The notes under the pieces are model-generated. The model was not told the origin of the DNA. It saw only the letters and a program-made list of their open reading frames with translations, and searched no databases. The position numbers and the translations under genes are program-made. A stretch of 64,000 nucleotides of DNA from Sphingomonas pseudosanguinis (GTDB taxonomy: Bacteria; Pseudomonadota; Alphaproteobacteria; Sphingomonadales; Sphingomonadaceae). The stretch is taken from the NCBI RefSeq assembly GCF_014196255.1, contig NZ_JACIDH010000002.1, forward strand, positions 186,001-250,000, given 5' to 3'. Below, piece after piece: positions 17,665-26,905 of this stretch (position 1 is the stretch's first letter; each line of letters begins with the position of its first letter).

Positions 17665-18553
17665 AGCGGTAGCTGTCGTCGAGCTTGAGGGGCAGGACCA
17701 GCGTTCTCACCCCTTGCGCGCGCGATGCGACGCACATCGTATCGCGCGCACCATTGGCGTTGGTTCGATACCGGTCGGCATATTCGGCGACCAGCACCGG
17801 CTTGCCGGCATCCAGGAATGCGGAATAGCTCCCGCATTCGCCATATTCATGGCATTGCTCGTTGACCGCGAAGTCGAAGGCGGGCTGAAGCGCCGCCACC
17901 TGGTCGAGATCGTTCTTCAACCCGATCGCCAGTCCCCGACGATGCGCCTCGGTCGCGAGAAACCGGTTATAGTCGAGCTGCATCGCGGCGGTCAGGCCCA
18001 GGCCGTTGGCATTGGCATAGCCCTCGACATTATCCGCCTCGACCGCGTCGCAGCCCTTGGCTCGTGCGAGATCGAGCCTCCCCGTCATTACCGCGCGCAC
18101 GGTCGCCGAATCGGTGCGCAGCCAGCGCTCGCCGGCCCAGCCGTCCAGGGCCTTGCCACGATCGGCCTCCGCGAACTTCGCATCGTCGCTGCGCCAGTTC
18201 TCGGATGATCCGGCGGAGAAATAGCAGATCACGCGGCGACCCGCGCCATGCAGCGCGGCGATGGTCGTGACCGGCGTGTCGAACAGGTCGATGTCATAGG
18301 CTTGTACCGCATAGCCGGTATTGACGGTGCCGCTGAGCTGCCACTGCCAGCTCAAGGTCCGATCGGGCCGCCACCAGCCAGCGGGCGAACCGGTCGGGCT
18401 GGGGGAGGGTGCGGGCGTAGGGGTAGCGGTCGGCGTGACGATCGGCGTCGACGGCTCATCCTGGCCGCTGCCCCCGCCACAGCCGCCGGTCGCAAGGGTC
18501 AGCGCGCCGATCAGGGCGAGGCGGAAGGCCGGGAGGGTGGGGCGGATCATCAT
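17651..18553 (-). CDS. Lipoprotein of the GH114 (endo-alpha-1,4-polygalactosaminidase) family
   Basis: A 300-residue protein with a lipoprotein signal ending LTLATGGC, then a low-complexity Pro/Thr/Ser linker (about 33-57) and a TIM-barrel domain. Family features visible: WQWQLSG near the start, [25 protein letters not shown], the acidic [13 protein letters not shown] and IGLKNDLDQ. Members of GH114 hydrolyse galactosamine-containing exopolysaccharides or have unknown glycan targets. Surface or periplasmic anchoring through the lipid would suit a role in trimming an exopolymer. It interrupts the usual dapA-smpB order and lies on the opposite strand. Substrate is inferred from family only. Confidence 0.85.
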   Translation of the reverse strand: MMIRPTLPAFRLALIGALTLATGGCGGGSGQDEPSTPIVTPTATPTPAPSPSPTGSPAGWWRPDRTLSWQWQLSGTVNTGYAVQAYDIDLFDTPVTTIAALHGAGRRVICYFSAGSSENWRSDDAKFAEADRGKALDGWAGERWLRTDSATVRAVMTGRLDLARAKGCDAVEADNVEGYANANGLGLTAAMQLDYNRFLATEAHRRGLAIGLKNDLDQVAALQPAFDFAVNEQCHEYGECGSYSAFLDAGKPVLVAEYADRYRTNANGARDTMCVASRAQGVRTLVLPLKLDDSYRFTCD

Positions 18554-18678
18554 GCCGTCGCCTAGCGCCCCGCGGGCCCAATGCGCCAGTCCGATGGTGG
18601 CGGCGTGCCGAACGGAAACGGGACATCGCCATCGACCGGCTTTTCATGGCGGACGCAAGCGCCTACATCGAGCCGTCC

Positions 18679-19158
18679 ATGCGCCCGAAACCCCAGACAT
18701 TCGACAAGAAGAAGATCGTCGCCGAGAACCGGCGCGCCCGCTTCGACTATGCCATCGAGACCACCTATGAGGCTGGTATCGCCCTGACCGGGACCGAGGT
18801 GAAATCGCTCCGCTTCGGCGAGGGATCGATCGCCGAATCCTATGCCGAGGTGCGTGGCGAGGAGGTGTGGCTGGTCAATTCCAACGTCCCCGAATTCAGC
18901 CATGGCAATCGCTTCAATCACGAAGCCAAGCGGCCTCGTAAATTGCTCCTTCATGAGCGCGAAATAAACAAGCTTCACGGAGCGGTGGCGCGCGAGGGCA
19001 TGACCCTGGTGCCACTGATGATCTATTTCAATTCGCGCGGCCGCGCGAAAGTGGAGCTGGCATTGGCGAAGGGCAAGAAGGCGCACGACAAGCGCGATTC
19101 GATCAAGGAGCGCGACTGGAAGCGCGAGCAGGGCCGTATCCTGCGCGATCGCGGCTGA
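18679..19158 (+). CDS. smpB: SsrA-binding protein SmpB
   Basis: Binds tmRNA and brings it to stalled ribosomes for trans-translation. The core is clear: [36 protein letters not shown], and the basic C-terminal tail ([19 protein letters not shown]) that enters the mRNA channel. The start at 18679 gives [12 protein letters not shown], the family's usual N-terminus and a 159-residue protein; an in-frame ATG at 18646 adds 11 residues without support. No strong ribosome site is visible for either. It overlaps the next gene by one nt (TGATG). No ssrA RNA gene is in the window. Confidence 0.95.
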   Translation: MRPKPQTFDKKKIVAENRRARFDYAIETTYEAGIALTGTEVKSLRFGEGSIAESYAEVRGEEVWLVNSNVPEFSHGNRFNHEAKRPRKLLLHEREINKLHGAVAREGMTLVPLMIYFNSRGRAKVELALAKGKKAHDKRDSIKERDWKREQGRILRDRG

Positions 19159-19733
19159 TGGCCTCCGCCGCGCCGACCATGTGGAACCGATCGCTGGCGT
19201 GGATGCGGCGCAACATGCCGACCCGCGATTCGATGGAGAAGAACCGGCTGCTCCGGCCGGTCGCGCACCGGGTGCTCGCGCCCGAATTGTGGCGCTTCAC
19301 CCGCCGGTCGGTGCCGCGCGGGGTCGCGCTCGGCGTGGTTGCGGGCTTTTTGTTTCCCGTCGCGCAGATCGCGATCGCCGCCGTCTTCGCGCTGCCGTTC
19401 CGCGCCAACGTCCCGGTCGCGGCGCTGACGACCTTCATCACCAATCCGCTGACCACACCGATCCTGTGGCTGATCGCCTATCGGATCGGTACGCTGCTGC
19501 TGCGCAGCGACACGCCGATCAATACGCAGCCGGTGGCGGAGGCCGCGACCGGCTGGCTGCAATGGGCGACGAGCGCCTTTCACTGGCTGTGGGAGCAGGG
19601 GCCGGCCTTCGGCCTGGGGCTGTGCGTGCTGACCACCGGCTGTGCGGTCGTCGGCTATGCGGCGTCGGCCTTGGGGTGGCGGCTGTGGATCGCACGGAAA
19701 TGGCGTAACCGCCGCAAATCGGCGCATATTTGA
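19158..19733 (+). CDS. DUF2062 membrane protein
   Basis: A 191-residue integral membrane protein of the DUF2062 family. The N-terminal 50 residues are basic and cytosolic (RSLAWMRRNMPTRDSMEKNR). Hydrophobic segments lie at about 53-75 (VPRGVALGVVAGFLFPVAQI), 80-108 with the family motif TTFITNPLTTPILW, and 148-172. The function of the family is unknown; the first part of the name sometimes given, glycosyltransferase-linked, has no support here. Its start overlaps the smpB stop, indicating coupling; a later ATG at 19179 is possible. Confidence 0.85.
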   Translation: MASAAPTMWNRSLAWMRRNMPTRDSMEKNRLLRPVAHRVLAPELWRFTRRSVPRGVALGVVAGFLFPVAQIAIAAVFALPFRANVPVAALTTFITNPLTTPILWLIAYRIGTLLLRSDTPINTQPVAEAATGWLQWATSAFHWLWEQGPAFGLGLCVLTTGCAVVGYAASALGWRLWIARKWRNRRKSAHI

Positions 19734-19805
19734 ACCGGCGTATCGTTTGACTGGGCTTGGCGGCCCGCTACAACAGCCGCATCACTGTCCTATTTGGGAA
19801 CTCAG

Positions 19806-21863
19806 ATGCGCTCTGTTCTGATTGCCGCACTTCTCGCCTCCACGGTTTCCCCCGCCATCGCCCAGACCCAGGCGCCGATCGACAAGGCCGCCGTCGGCCC
19901 GGTCAAGCCCAATGCCAAGAACGGTCCCGAGATCGGCGATTTCGGTTTCGACATGGCGGGGCGTGACACCTCGGTGAAGCCGGGCACCGACTTCTTCGAT
20001 TATGCGAACGGCACCTGGTACAAGGCGACGACGATCCCCGCCGATCGCTCGACCTATGGCATGTTCCATGTGCTTCAGGACCGCTCGCTGGAGCAGACCC
20101 GCACCATCCTGGACGAGGCGACCAAGCAGCCGGGCAACAAGGCGGGTGACTTCTACGCCAGCTTCATGGACGAGGCCGCCGTCAATGCGAAGGGGGCCGC
20201 GCCGGTCAAGCCATGGCTGAGCGCGATCCGCGCGACCAAGGACCGCGACGCGCTGGCCATCGAGATGGCCAAGCTCCAGCGTCAGGGCGTCGGCGCGCCC
20301 TTCGGCGCCTATGTCGGGCAGGACGACAAGGCGCCCGACACCTATATCGTCAGCTTCAGCCAGAGCGGGCTGGGCCTGCCGGACCGTGATTATTATCTGA
20401 AGGACGATGCCAAGCTGGCATCGGTGCGCACCGCCTACCAGGCCTATCTCGCCCGGATGCTGACGCTGGCCGGCGAGCCCAATGCCGAGGCGCGCGCGGC
20501 CGCCGTCTTCAACTTCGAAAAGGCACTGGCGAACGTCCACTGGACGCGCGTCGAGAGCCGCGATGCGGACAAGACCTATAACAAGTGGATGGCGGCGGAC
20601 TTCACCGCCAAGGCGCCGGGCTTCCCCTGGGCGCAGTATATGCAGACGCTGGGCGTCGCCAACCGTCCGGCCTATCTGGTCGCACAGCCGAGCGCGGTGA
20701 CCGGCGAGGCCAAGCTCTATGCCGAGACGCCGCTGAACGTCCTGCAGGACTATGCGATGCTTAAGGTCCTGCGCAGCTACGCCTCCTATCTGTCGAGCGA
20801 TTTCGACAAGACCAACTTCGCCTTCTACGGCACGACCCTGTCGGGCACGCCGCAGCAGCAGCCGCGCTGGAAGCGTGGTGTCGGTCTGGTCTCCGAAGGG
20901 TTGGGCGAGGAAGTCGGCAAGCAATATGTCGCCAAATATTTCCCCCCGGAATCGAAGGCCGCCGCCGACGCGCTGGTCAAGAACCTGATCGCGGCGATGG
21001 GCGACCGCCTGCGCAACCTGGAATGGATGGCGCCCGAGACCAAGCAGAAGGCGCTGGCCAAGCTCGCGGCCTTCACGCCCAAGATCGGCTATCCCGACAA
21101 GTGGAAGGATTATTCAGGCCTGACCATCCAGCGCGGTGATCTGGTCGGCAATGTCGCGCGCGCCAACGCCTTCGAGTTCCAGCGCGACCTCAACAAGCTG
21201 GGCCAGCCGATCGATCGCGGCGAGTGGTTCATGACGCCGATGACGATCAACGCCTATGCCAACCCGCCGATGAACGAGATCGTGTTCCCGGCGGCGATCC
21301 TCCAGCCGCCCTTCTTCGATCCGAAGGCCGATCCGGCGGTCAACTATGGCGGCATCGGCGCGGTGATCGGGCATGAGATCAGCCATCACTTCGACGATCA
21401 GGGCCGCAAATATGACGCGACCGGCAAGCTGACCGACTGGTGGACGGCGCGGGACGTGGCGCGGTTCAAGACCTTCACCGATGCGCTGGTGAAGCAGTAC
21501 GACGCCTATGAGCCGCTGCCGGGCCAGCATGTCCAGGGCGAATTGACGCTGGGCGAGAACATCGCCGATCTGGCGGGCCTGACCGTCGCGCTCGACGCCT
21601 ATCACAAGTCGCTGGGCGGCAATCCCGCGCCGGTGATCGACGGCACGACCGGCGACCAGCGCTTCTATTATGGCTGGGCGCAGGTGTGGCGGACCAAGTG
21701 GCGCGAACCGGCGCTGCGCCAGGCGCTGCTCTCCGACCCGCACTCGCCGGGCCATGAGCGGGTGTTGACCGTCCGCAACCTCGACCCCTGGTATGCGGCG
21801 TTCAAGGTGCAGCCGACCGACAAGATGGCGCTGCCGCCCGCGCAGCGCGTCCGCATCTGGTAA
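19806..21863 (+). CDS. M13-family metalloendopeptidase (first of two tandem copies)
   Basis: A 685-residue exported zinc peptidase of the neprilysin/PepO family. The signal peptide MRSVLIAALLASTVSPAIA is followed by the helical M13 N-domain (GTDFFDYANGTWYKATTIPA) and the catalytic domain. Zinc ligands are His523 and His527 with catalytic Glu524 (GHEISHHFDDQG) and Glu584 (GENIADLAG). The substrate-holding NAYANPP motif and the C-terminal VRIW end are present. The enzyme cleaves short peptides, probably in the periplasm. The start is ATG 19806; an in-frame TTG 12 nt earlier precedes the signal. A strong palindromic terminator separates it from its paralogue. Confidence 0.93.
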   Translation: MRSVLIAALLASTVSPAIAQTQAPIDKAAVGPVKPNAKNGPEIGDFGFDMAGRDTSVKPGTDFFDYANGTWYKATTIPADRSTYGMFHVLQDRSLEQTRTILDEATKQPGNKAGDFYASFMDEAAVNAKGAAPVKPWLSAIRATKDRDALAIEMAKLQRQGVGAPFGAYVGQDDKAPDTYIVSFSQSGLGLPDRDYYLKDDAKLASVRTAYQAYLARMLTLAGEPNAEARAAAVFNFEKALANVHWTRVESRDADKTYNKWMAADFTAKAPGFPWAQYMQTLGVANRPAYLVAQPSAVTGEAKLYAETPLNVLQDYAMLKVLRSYASYLSSDFDKTNFAFYGTTLSGTPQQQPRWKRGVGLVSEGLGEEVGKQYVAKYFPPESKAAADALVKNLIAAMGDRLRNLEWMAPETKQKALAKLAAFTPKIGYPDKWKDYSGLTIQRGDLVGNVARANAFEFQRDLNKLGQPIDRGEWFMTPMTINAYANPPMNEIVFPAAILQPPFFDPKADPAVNYGGIGAVIGHEISHHFDDQGRKYDATGKLTDWWTARDVARFKTFTDALVKQYDAYEPLPGQHVQGELTLGENIADLAGLTVALDAYHKSLGGNPAPVIDGTTGDQRFYYGWAQVWRTKWREPALRQALLSDPHSPGHERVLTVRNLDPWYAAFKVQPTDKMALPPAQRVRIW

Positions 21864-21881
21864 GACGATAACAGACCTCTG

Positions 21882-21921
21882 GCCTCTCCCGATCGCGCGA
21901 TCGGGAGAGGCTTTGTTTTTT
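21882..21921 (+). terminator. Terminator built on a perfect 30-nt palindrome
   Basis: 21882-21911 is a perfect palindrome, GCCTCTCCCGATCGC and its exact complement, 15 bp arms with no unpaired loop bases, followed by TTTGTTTTTT. The ribosome binding site GGAGAG of the second M13 gene begins one base after the T-tract. There is no room for a promoter between the terminator and that gene. Confidence 0.85.
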
Positions 21922-21931
21922 GGAGAGAATG

Positions 21932-23959
21932 ATGAAGAACCTGGTCATCGCCGCGCTGCTGGGCGCGACCGCGATCACGGGGGGCGTGGCGTTGCAGGCG
22001 CAGAACCGCGCCGCCCCCGCCAACGGCCCGACCTATGGGCGCTTCGGCTTCGACGAGAAGGGCATGGACAAGTCGGTTCGCCCCGGCGACGACTTCTATG
22101 CCTTCGCCAATGGCGAATGGGCGAAGACGACCGCGATCCCCGCCGACAAGGCGAGCTATGGCGCGTTCGACGTGCTGGCCGACCTGTCGCGCGAGCGGAC
22201 CCATACCATCCTCGAACAGGCCAAGGGGCAGCGGAACCAGATCGGCACCGCCTATGCCACCTATCTCGACACCGGCACGATCGAAGCCAAGGGGCTGAGC
22301 CCGATCAAGCCGTGGCTCGACCGGATCAAGGGGCTGGGCGACATGTCCGGCTATGCCGCGCTTCTGGCCGAGGCGGATCGCAACGGCGTCGACATTCCCT
22401 TCGGCTCGGGCGTCGGCCAGGATGCGCGCCAGCCCGACATCTACACGGTGGGCTTGCGCCAGGCGGGCCTCGGCATGCCCGACCGCGACTATTATCTGAG
22501 CAGCGATCCCAAGCTGGTGGCCGCGCGCACCGCCTATCAGGCACATCTTGCCAAGATGATGGCCATGGCCGGCGAACCCGATGCCGAGGCGCGCGCCCAG
22601 GCCATCCTCGCATTCGAGACCGAGATCGCCAAGGTCCATTGGACCCGGATCGACAGCCGCGACCGGACCAAGACCTATAACAAGATGAGCGTCGCCGATC
22701 TGGCGAAGATGGCGCCGGGTTTCGACTTCGCGACCTACCTCAAGGGCGTCGGCACCCCGGTCGACACGCTGGTCGTCGCGCAGCCGACCGCCGTCACCGG
22801 CATCGCCGCGCTGATCCAGGCGACGCCGATCGCGGTGTTGAAGGATCAATTGCTGGTCCGCTCGCTCGACCAGTTCGCCGGTGTCCTGCCCGCCCAGTTC
22901 GATCGCGAGCAGTTCGCGTTCTACGGCACCACCCTGTCGGGCACGCCGCAGCAGCAGGAACGCTGGAAGCGCGCGGTCGACTTCACCAGCAGCGCGCTCG
23001 CCGACGAGGTCAGCAAGGTCTATGTCGCGCGCTACTTCCCGCCCGAGACGAAGGCGGCGGCCGACAAGCTGGTCCGGAACGTGCTGACCGCGATGGGAAA
23101 GCGTATCGACCAGCTCGACTGGATGGCGCCGGAGACCAAGGCCAAGGCACATGCCAAGCTCGCCGCCTTTACGCCCAAGATCGGCTATCCCGACCGGTGG
23201 AAAGATTATTCGGGGCTGAAGATCGTATCCGGCGACGCCTTCGGCAACGCGCTGCGGGCAGCCCAGTGGCGGCACGAGGATAACATCGCGCATCTCGGCA
23301 AGCCGATCCAGCGCTGGGAATGGGGCATGACCCCGATGACGGTGAACGCCTATGCCAATTTTGGCATGGTCGAGATCGTCTTCCCGGCGGCGATCCTGCA
23401 GCCGCCCTTCTTCGACCCCAAAGCCGATCCGGCGGTGAATTATGGCGGCATCGGCGCGGTGATCGGCCATGAGCTGAGCCATCATTTCGACGATCAGGGA
23501 TCGAAGTTCGATGCCAAGGGCCAGCTGACCGACTGGTGGACGCCCGCCGACGTCGCGGCGTTCAAGGCGCGCACGGGCGCGCTAGTGAAGCAATATGACG
23601 CCTATGAGCCGCTGCCCGGCCTGCATGTGAAGGGCGCGCTGACGCTGGGCGAGAATGTCGCCGATCTGGCGGGTCTGTCGGTCGCCTATGACGCCTATCA
23701 CGCGTCGCTGGGCGGCCGGCCGGCCAAGGTGATCGACGGCTTCACCGGCGACCAGCGCTTCTATCTGGGCTGGGCGCAGGTCTGGCGGCGCAATTACCGT
23801 GAAGCGAACCTGCGCAACCGCCTGCTGACCGATCCGCATTCGCCGTCGCAGCAGCGGGCCTGGGTCGTGCGCAATCTGGACCCCTGGTATGCCGCCTATC
23901 AGCCCAAGCCGGGCGAGACGCTGTATCTGGCGCCCGACCAGCGCGTCCGCATCTGGTAA
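21932..23959 (+). CDS. M13-family metalloendopeptidase (second tandem copy)
   Basis: A 675-residue paralogue of the preceding gene. A signal peptide (MKNLVIAALLGATAITGGVA) leads the same domain order. Zinc motif GHELSHHFDDQG has His513, Glu514 and His517; the third ligand is in GENVADLAG. Long identical blocks are shared with copy one (for example EIVFPAAILQPPFFDPKADP and NYGGIGAVIGHE), so the pair arose by tandem duplication, while other parts differ, such as NAYANFGM for NAYANPPM. The start is one of two adjacent ATGs (21929 or 21932), with GGAGAG just upstream. The gene lies immediately behind a terminator, so its expression is probably lower than or conditional on that of copy one. Confidence 0.93.
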   Translation: MKNLVIAALLGATAITGGVALQAQNRAAPANGPTYGRFGFDEKGMDKSVRPGDDFYAFANGEWAKTTAIPADKASYGAFDVLADLSRERTHTILEQAKGQRNQIGTAYATYLDTGTIEAKGLSPIKPWLDRIKGLGDMSGYAALLAEADRNGVDIPFGSGVGQDARQPDIYTVGLRQAGLGMPDRDYYLSSDPKLVAARTAYQAHLAKMMAMAGEPDAEARAQAILAFETEIAKVHWTRIDSRDRTKTYNKMSVADLAKMAPGFDFATYLKGVGTPVDTLVVAQPTAVTGIAALIQATPIAVLKDQLLVRSLDQFAGVLPAQFDREQFAFYGTTLSGTPQQQERWKRAVDFTSSALADEVSKVYVARYFPPETKAAADKLVRNVLTAMGKRIDQLDWMAPETKAKAHAKLAAFTPKIGYPDRWKDYSGLKIVSGDAFGNALRAAQWRHEDNIAHLGKPIQRWEWGMTPMTVNAYANFGMVEIVFPAAILQPPFFDPKADPAVNYGGIGAVIGHELSHHFDDQGSKFDAKGQLTDWWTPADVAAFKARTGALVKQYDAYEPLPGLHVKGALTLGENVADLAGLSVAYDAYHASLGGRPAKVIDGFTGDQRFYLGWAQVWRRNYREANLRNRLLTDPHSPSQQRAWVVRNLDPWYAAYQPKPGETLYLAPDQRVRIW

Positions 23960-24017
23960 ACCATGCCGGAGACGTGACCGGGCACAGGATCACGCTTGAC
24001 CCGTGCCCGGTCGCCGG

Positions 24018-26438
24018 ATGAAGAGTTTCGTCATGGCGACCGCGTCTCCCCCAGCCTTGTCCCCGCTGAAAAGCGCCGCGATCGTCTCGACCGTCAGCGG
24101 ACTGGGGGCTGCGGCGTTGCTATTCTTCGCGGTCCGGGATTGGGTCGTGGCGCTGGGCTTTCTCGCCGCCGCGCTGCTGGCCTTCGGCGTCATCGCCGCA
24201 TGGCGTCTGCTGCGTCCGGCGACCGAGCAGACCCGCCGGACCATCGACTGGGATTTCACCCGCGTCGTGGCGGATGCCAGTGCGGACGCGATCGCGGTCA
24301 CCGATCGCGCCGGGCGACTGGTCTGCGCCAACGACGCCTATGCCTCGCTCTTCCCGATGATGCCGACCCCGCCTGGCGTGCCGCTGGATGCCCCCAGCGT
24401 CGAGGCGCTGGCGCAGGCGGGCAGGGCGGCGTGGCGCGACGGCCTGGGCCGGGCGGACCGGATCGCGGTGATGGGGACCGAGCTGTCGGTGCTCGTCACC
24501 CGCGCGGGCGACGAGGCCGACCTGCTGGTCTGGCGCTTCGCCATCGCCGAGGAACAGGACCTGGCCGAGACGGTGGAGGGGCTGATCGGCGGCATCCATG
24601 GCGACCGGCTTGGCGCGGCCGGGATCATGGCCGCGCTGATCGCCCCGGATGGCCGCGTGCGCGCCGCCAACCGCGCCTTGTGCGCCCGCGCGATGGGCGG
24701 CGAGATGATGTCGATCGTCGGCCGCGACTTCGCCACGTTCCTGTCTCCCGGTGCCAGTGGTCATGTCCAGTTCGCGAGCGAGACGGGCAGCGACAAGGCG
24801 CTACGCATCCTTCAGGTGCCCTTTGTCGAGGGGGAGGGCGCGCCGATGCTCGTCATCCTTCTCGACGAGGAGCCGCATATGGTGCCGCCCGTTGGCGCCA
24901 ATGCCGGCAGCCATGTGCGTGGTCTGGTCGCGCTGATGCCCTTCGGCATCGCGCTCGTCGATCGCGATGGGCGGTTCATCCAGATGAACTCGGCCTTCAT
25001 GCGCGCCGCCGGAGTCAGCGGCGCGACCCCGCCGCTCTATCCGGGCGATCTGGTGGTGCGCGAGGACAAGGCGGCGGTCGCCGACGCGATCCGGCGCTTT
25101 GCCGGTGGCGCGACCCATTCGGCGGATATGGCGGTCCGCCTGAAGGATCATCCCGAAGAGCCGGTCGCGTTGACCATCGCGGGTGCGCGCGGGCTGGGTG
25201 AGGCGGCGGTGCTGCTCAGCCTGAAGGACAATTCGGAGGAAAGCCGCCTGAAGCGCGAGGTCGCGCAAGCGACCAAGATGCAGGCGGTCGGCCAGCTCGC
25301 TGGCGGTGTGGCGCATGACTTCAACAACATCCTGACCGCGATCATCGGACATTGTGACCTGATGCTGATGCGCCATTCGCCGGGTGACAGCGATTATGAC
25401 GACATTCAGCAGATCCGGACGAACTCCAACCGCGCGGCCAGCCTGACCCGTCAGCTGCTCGCCTTCTCGCGGCAACAGACGCTGCGGCCCCAAATCCTGC
25501 AATTGCCCGACGTCGTGTCGGAGGTGTCGAACCTGCTCAAGCGCCTGCTCGGCGAACGGGTGCGGCTGGACGTCAGCCATGGCCGCAATCTGGGGCCGAT
25601 CCGCGCCGATCCGGGGCAGCTGGAGCAGGTCGTCGTCAATCTGGCGGTCAATGCCCGCGACGCCATCCTCGAGAATGAACCGGTCGGCGGCGGCATCCTG
25701 ACGATCCAGACGCGCGCCGTGTCGATGGCGGACGTGCGCGCGATGGGCAACGACATCCTGCCGGCGGCGGACTATACCGCGCTGATCATCAGCGACAACG
25801 GCACCGGCATCCCGGCCGAAATCCTGCCCAAGATCTTCGAGCCGTTCTTCACCACCAAGGAGCTTGGCAAAGGCACCGGCCTGGGGCTGTCGACCGTCTA
25901 CGGCATCATCAAACAGTCAGGCGGCTATATCTTCGCCGATTCGCCGGCCGGGGGCGGCGCCAAATTCTCGATCTACCTGCCGGTCCATGCCGCCCCGGCG
26001 GTGCCGGCTGCGCAATTGCCCGCCGGCAAGCCGGCCTCGCGTGCAACGGCGACGCCCTGGGGGTCGGGCACGATCCTGCTGGTCGAGGACGAGGACATGG
26101 TCCGCGCGGTCGCCGAGCGGGCCTTGTCGCGCCAGGGCTATAGTGTTCTGGCGGCCGAGAATGGCGAGGCGGCGCTGGAGATGCTCGACAAGCATGGCAA
26201 GCCCGACCTGCTGATCTCCGACGTGGTCATGCCGACGATGGATGGTCCGACCATGGTCGGCCTGGTGCGCAAGCGCTATCCCGACCTCGCGGTGCTGTTC
26301 ATGTCGGGCTATGCCGAGGAACAGCTTCGCAAGTCGATCACGCTGCCCAATGTCGGCTTCCTGCCCAAGCCCTTCTCGGTACAGCAATTGGCGGAGGCGA
26401 CGCAGGCGGCGCTGGCGCAACAACCCGCTGGCGGATGA
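24018..26438 (+). CDS. cckA: Hybrid sensor histidine kinase CckA
   Basis: Membrane kinase that, through the phosphotransferase ChpT, controls the response regulator CtrA. The 806-residue protein has two N-terminal membrane segments (about residues 20-57), PAS-like regions (about 75-410), a HisKA domain with His433 in [20 protein letters not shown], an HATPase domain ([42 protein letters not shown]) and a receiver domain with Asp735 (LLISDVVMP). The block [15 protein letters not shown] is diagnostic for CckA. The ATG at 24018 is preferred to an upstream GTG at 24003, but no clear ribosome site is seen. A receiver gene follows. Confidence 0.95.
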   Translation: MKSFVMATASPPALSPLKSAAIVSTVSGLGAAALLFFAVRDWVVALGFLAAALLAFGVIAAWRLLRPATEQTRRTIDWDFTRVVADASADAIAVTDRAGRLVCANDAYASLFPMMPTPPGVPLDAPSVEALAQAGRAAWRDGLGRADRIAVMGTELSVLVTRAGDEADLLVWRFAIAEEQDLAETVEGLIGGIHGDRLGAAGIMAALIAPDGRVRAANRALCARAMGGEMMSIVGRDFATFLSPGASGHVQFASETGSDKALRILQVPFVEGEGAPMLVILLDEEPHMVPPVGANAGSHVRGLVALMPFGIALVDRDGRFIQMNSAFMRAAGVSGATPPLYPGDLVVREDKAAVADAIRRFAGGATHSADMAVRLKDHPEEPVALTIAGARGLGEAAVLLSLKDNSEESRLKREVAQATKMQAVGQLAGGVAHDFNNILTAIIGHCDLMLMRHSPGDSDYDDIQQIRTNSNRAASLTRQLLAFSRQQTLRPQILQLPDVVSEVSNLLKRLLGERVRLDVSHGRNLGPIRADPGQLEQVVVNLAVNARDAILENEPVGGGILTIQTRAVSMADVRAMGNDILPAADYTALIISDNGTGIPAEILPKIFEPFFTTKELGKGTGLGLSTVYGIIKQSGGYIFADSPAGGGAKFSIYLPVHAAPAVPAAQLPAGKPASRATATPWGSGTILLVEDEDMVRAVAERALSRQGYSVLAAENGEAALEMLDKHGKPDLLISDVVMPTMDGPTMVGLVRKRYPDLAVLFMSGYAEEQLRKSITLPNVGFLPKPFSVQQLAEATQAALAQQPAGG

Positions 26439-26463
26439 CGCAAAGCATGTTATGGCGGTATCG

Positions 26464-26814
26464 ATGACAGAGCCCGTGCAGATCCTCATCGTGGAGGACG
26501 AACCCCTTATCGCCATGATGCTCGAGGATTTCCTGGACGTCCTCGACAAACAGGTGGCGGGCACCGTCGACAGCGTCGACGACGCCCTCGCGCGGGTTGC
26601 AGAGGGCGGTATCGATGCCGCGATCCTCGACGTCAACCTGCGGGGCGGCCAGAAGAGCACCCCCGTCGCCGAAGCGTTGGCGGAGCGCGGTGTGCCCTTC
26701 GTCTTCGCCACCGGCGGCTCCGATGATGCGGTCGACGAGCGGTTCCGCGATCGCCCGCGCCTGCAAAAGCCGTTCACGATGGACGGCGTGGCCAAGGCGC
26801 TGGGGTCGCTCTAA
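26464..26814 (+). CDS. Single-domain response regulator
   Basis: A 116-residue stand-alone receiver domain. The acidic pocket is Glu11-Asp12-Glu13 (IVEDEPLIAMMLEDFL), the phospho-acceptor is Asp56 in AAILDVNL, a Thr-like position is replaced within FATGGSDD, and the conserved Lys is in RLQKPFT. There is no output domain, so it must act by protein contact, like DivK or CpdR. It lies 25 nt after cckA and may be co-transcribed, but it is not recognisably CpdR or DivK, and ChpT is not present. An ATG at 26452 gives a four-residue longer form. Confidence 0.88.
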   Translation: MTEPVQILIVEDEPLIAMMLEDFLDVLDKQVAGTVDSVDDALARVAEGGIDAAILDVNLRGGQKSTPVAEALAERGVPFVFATGGSDDAVDERFRDRPRLQKPFTMDGVAKALGSL

Positions 26815-26905
26815 GGCCTAAGCGGGGCTTTCAAAGTCCCGCGAAAAGCGGCGGATGCGAAATTTGCTTGCGTCAAAGGGCGGTCTGGCGACATAGGCCT
26901 GCGCC

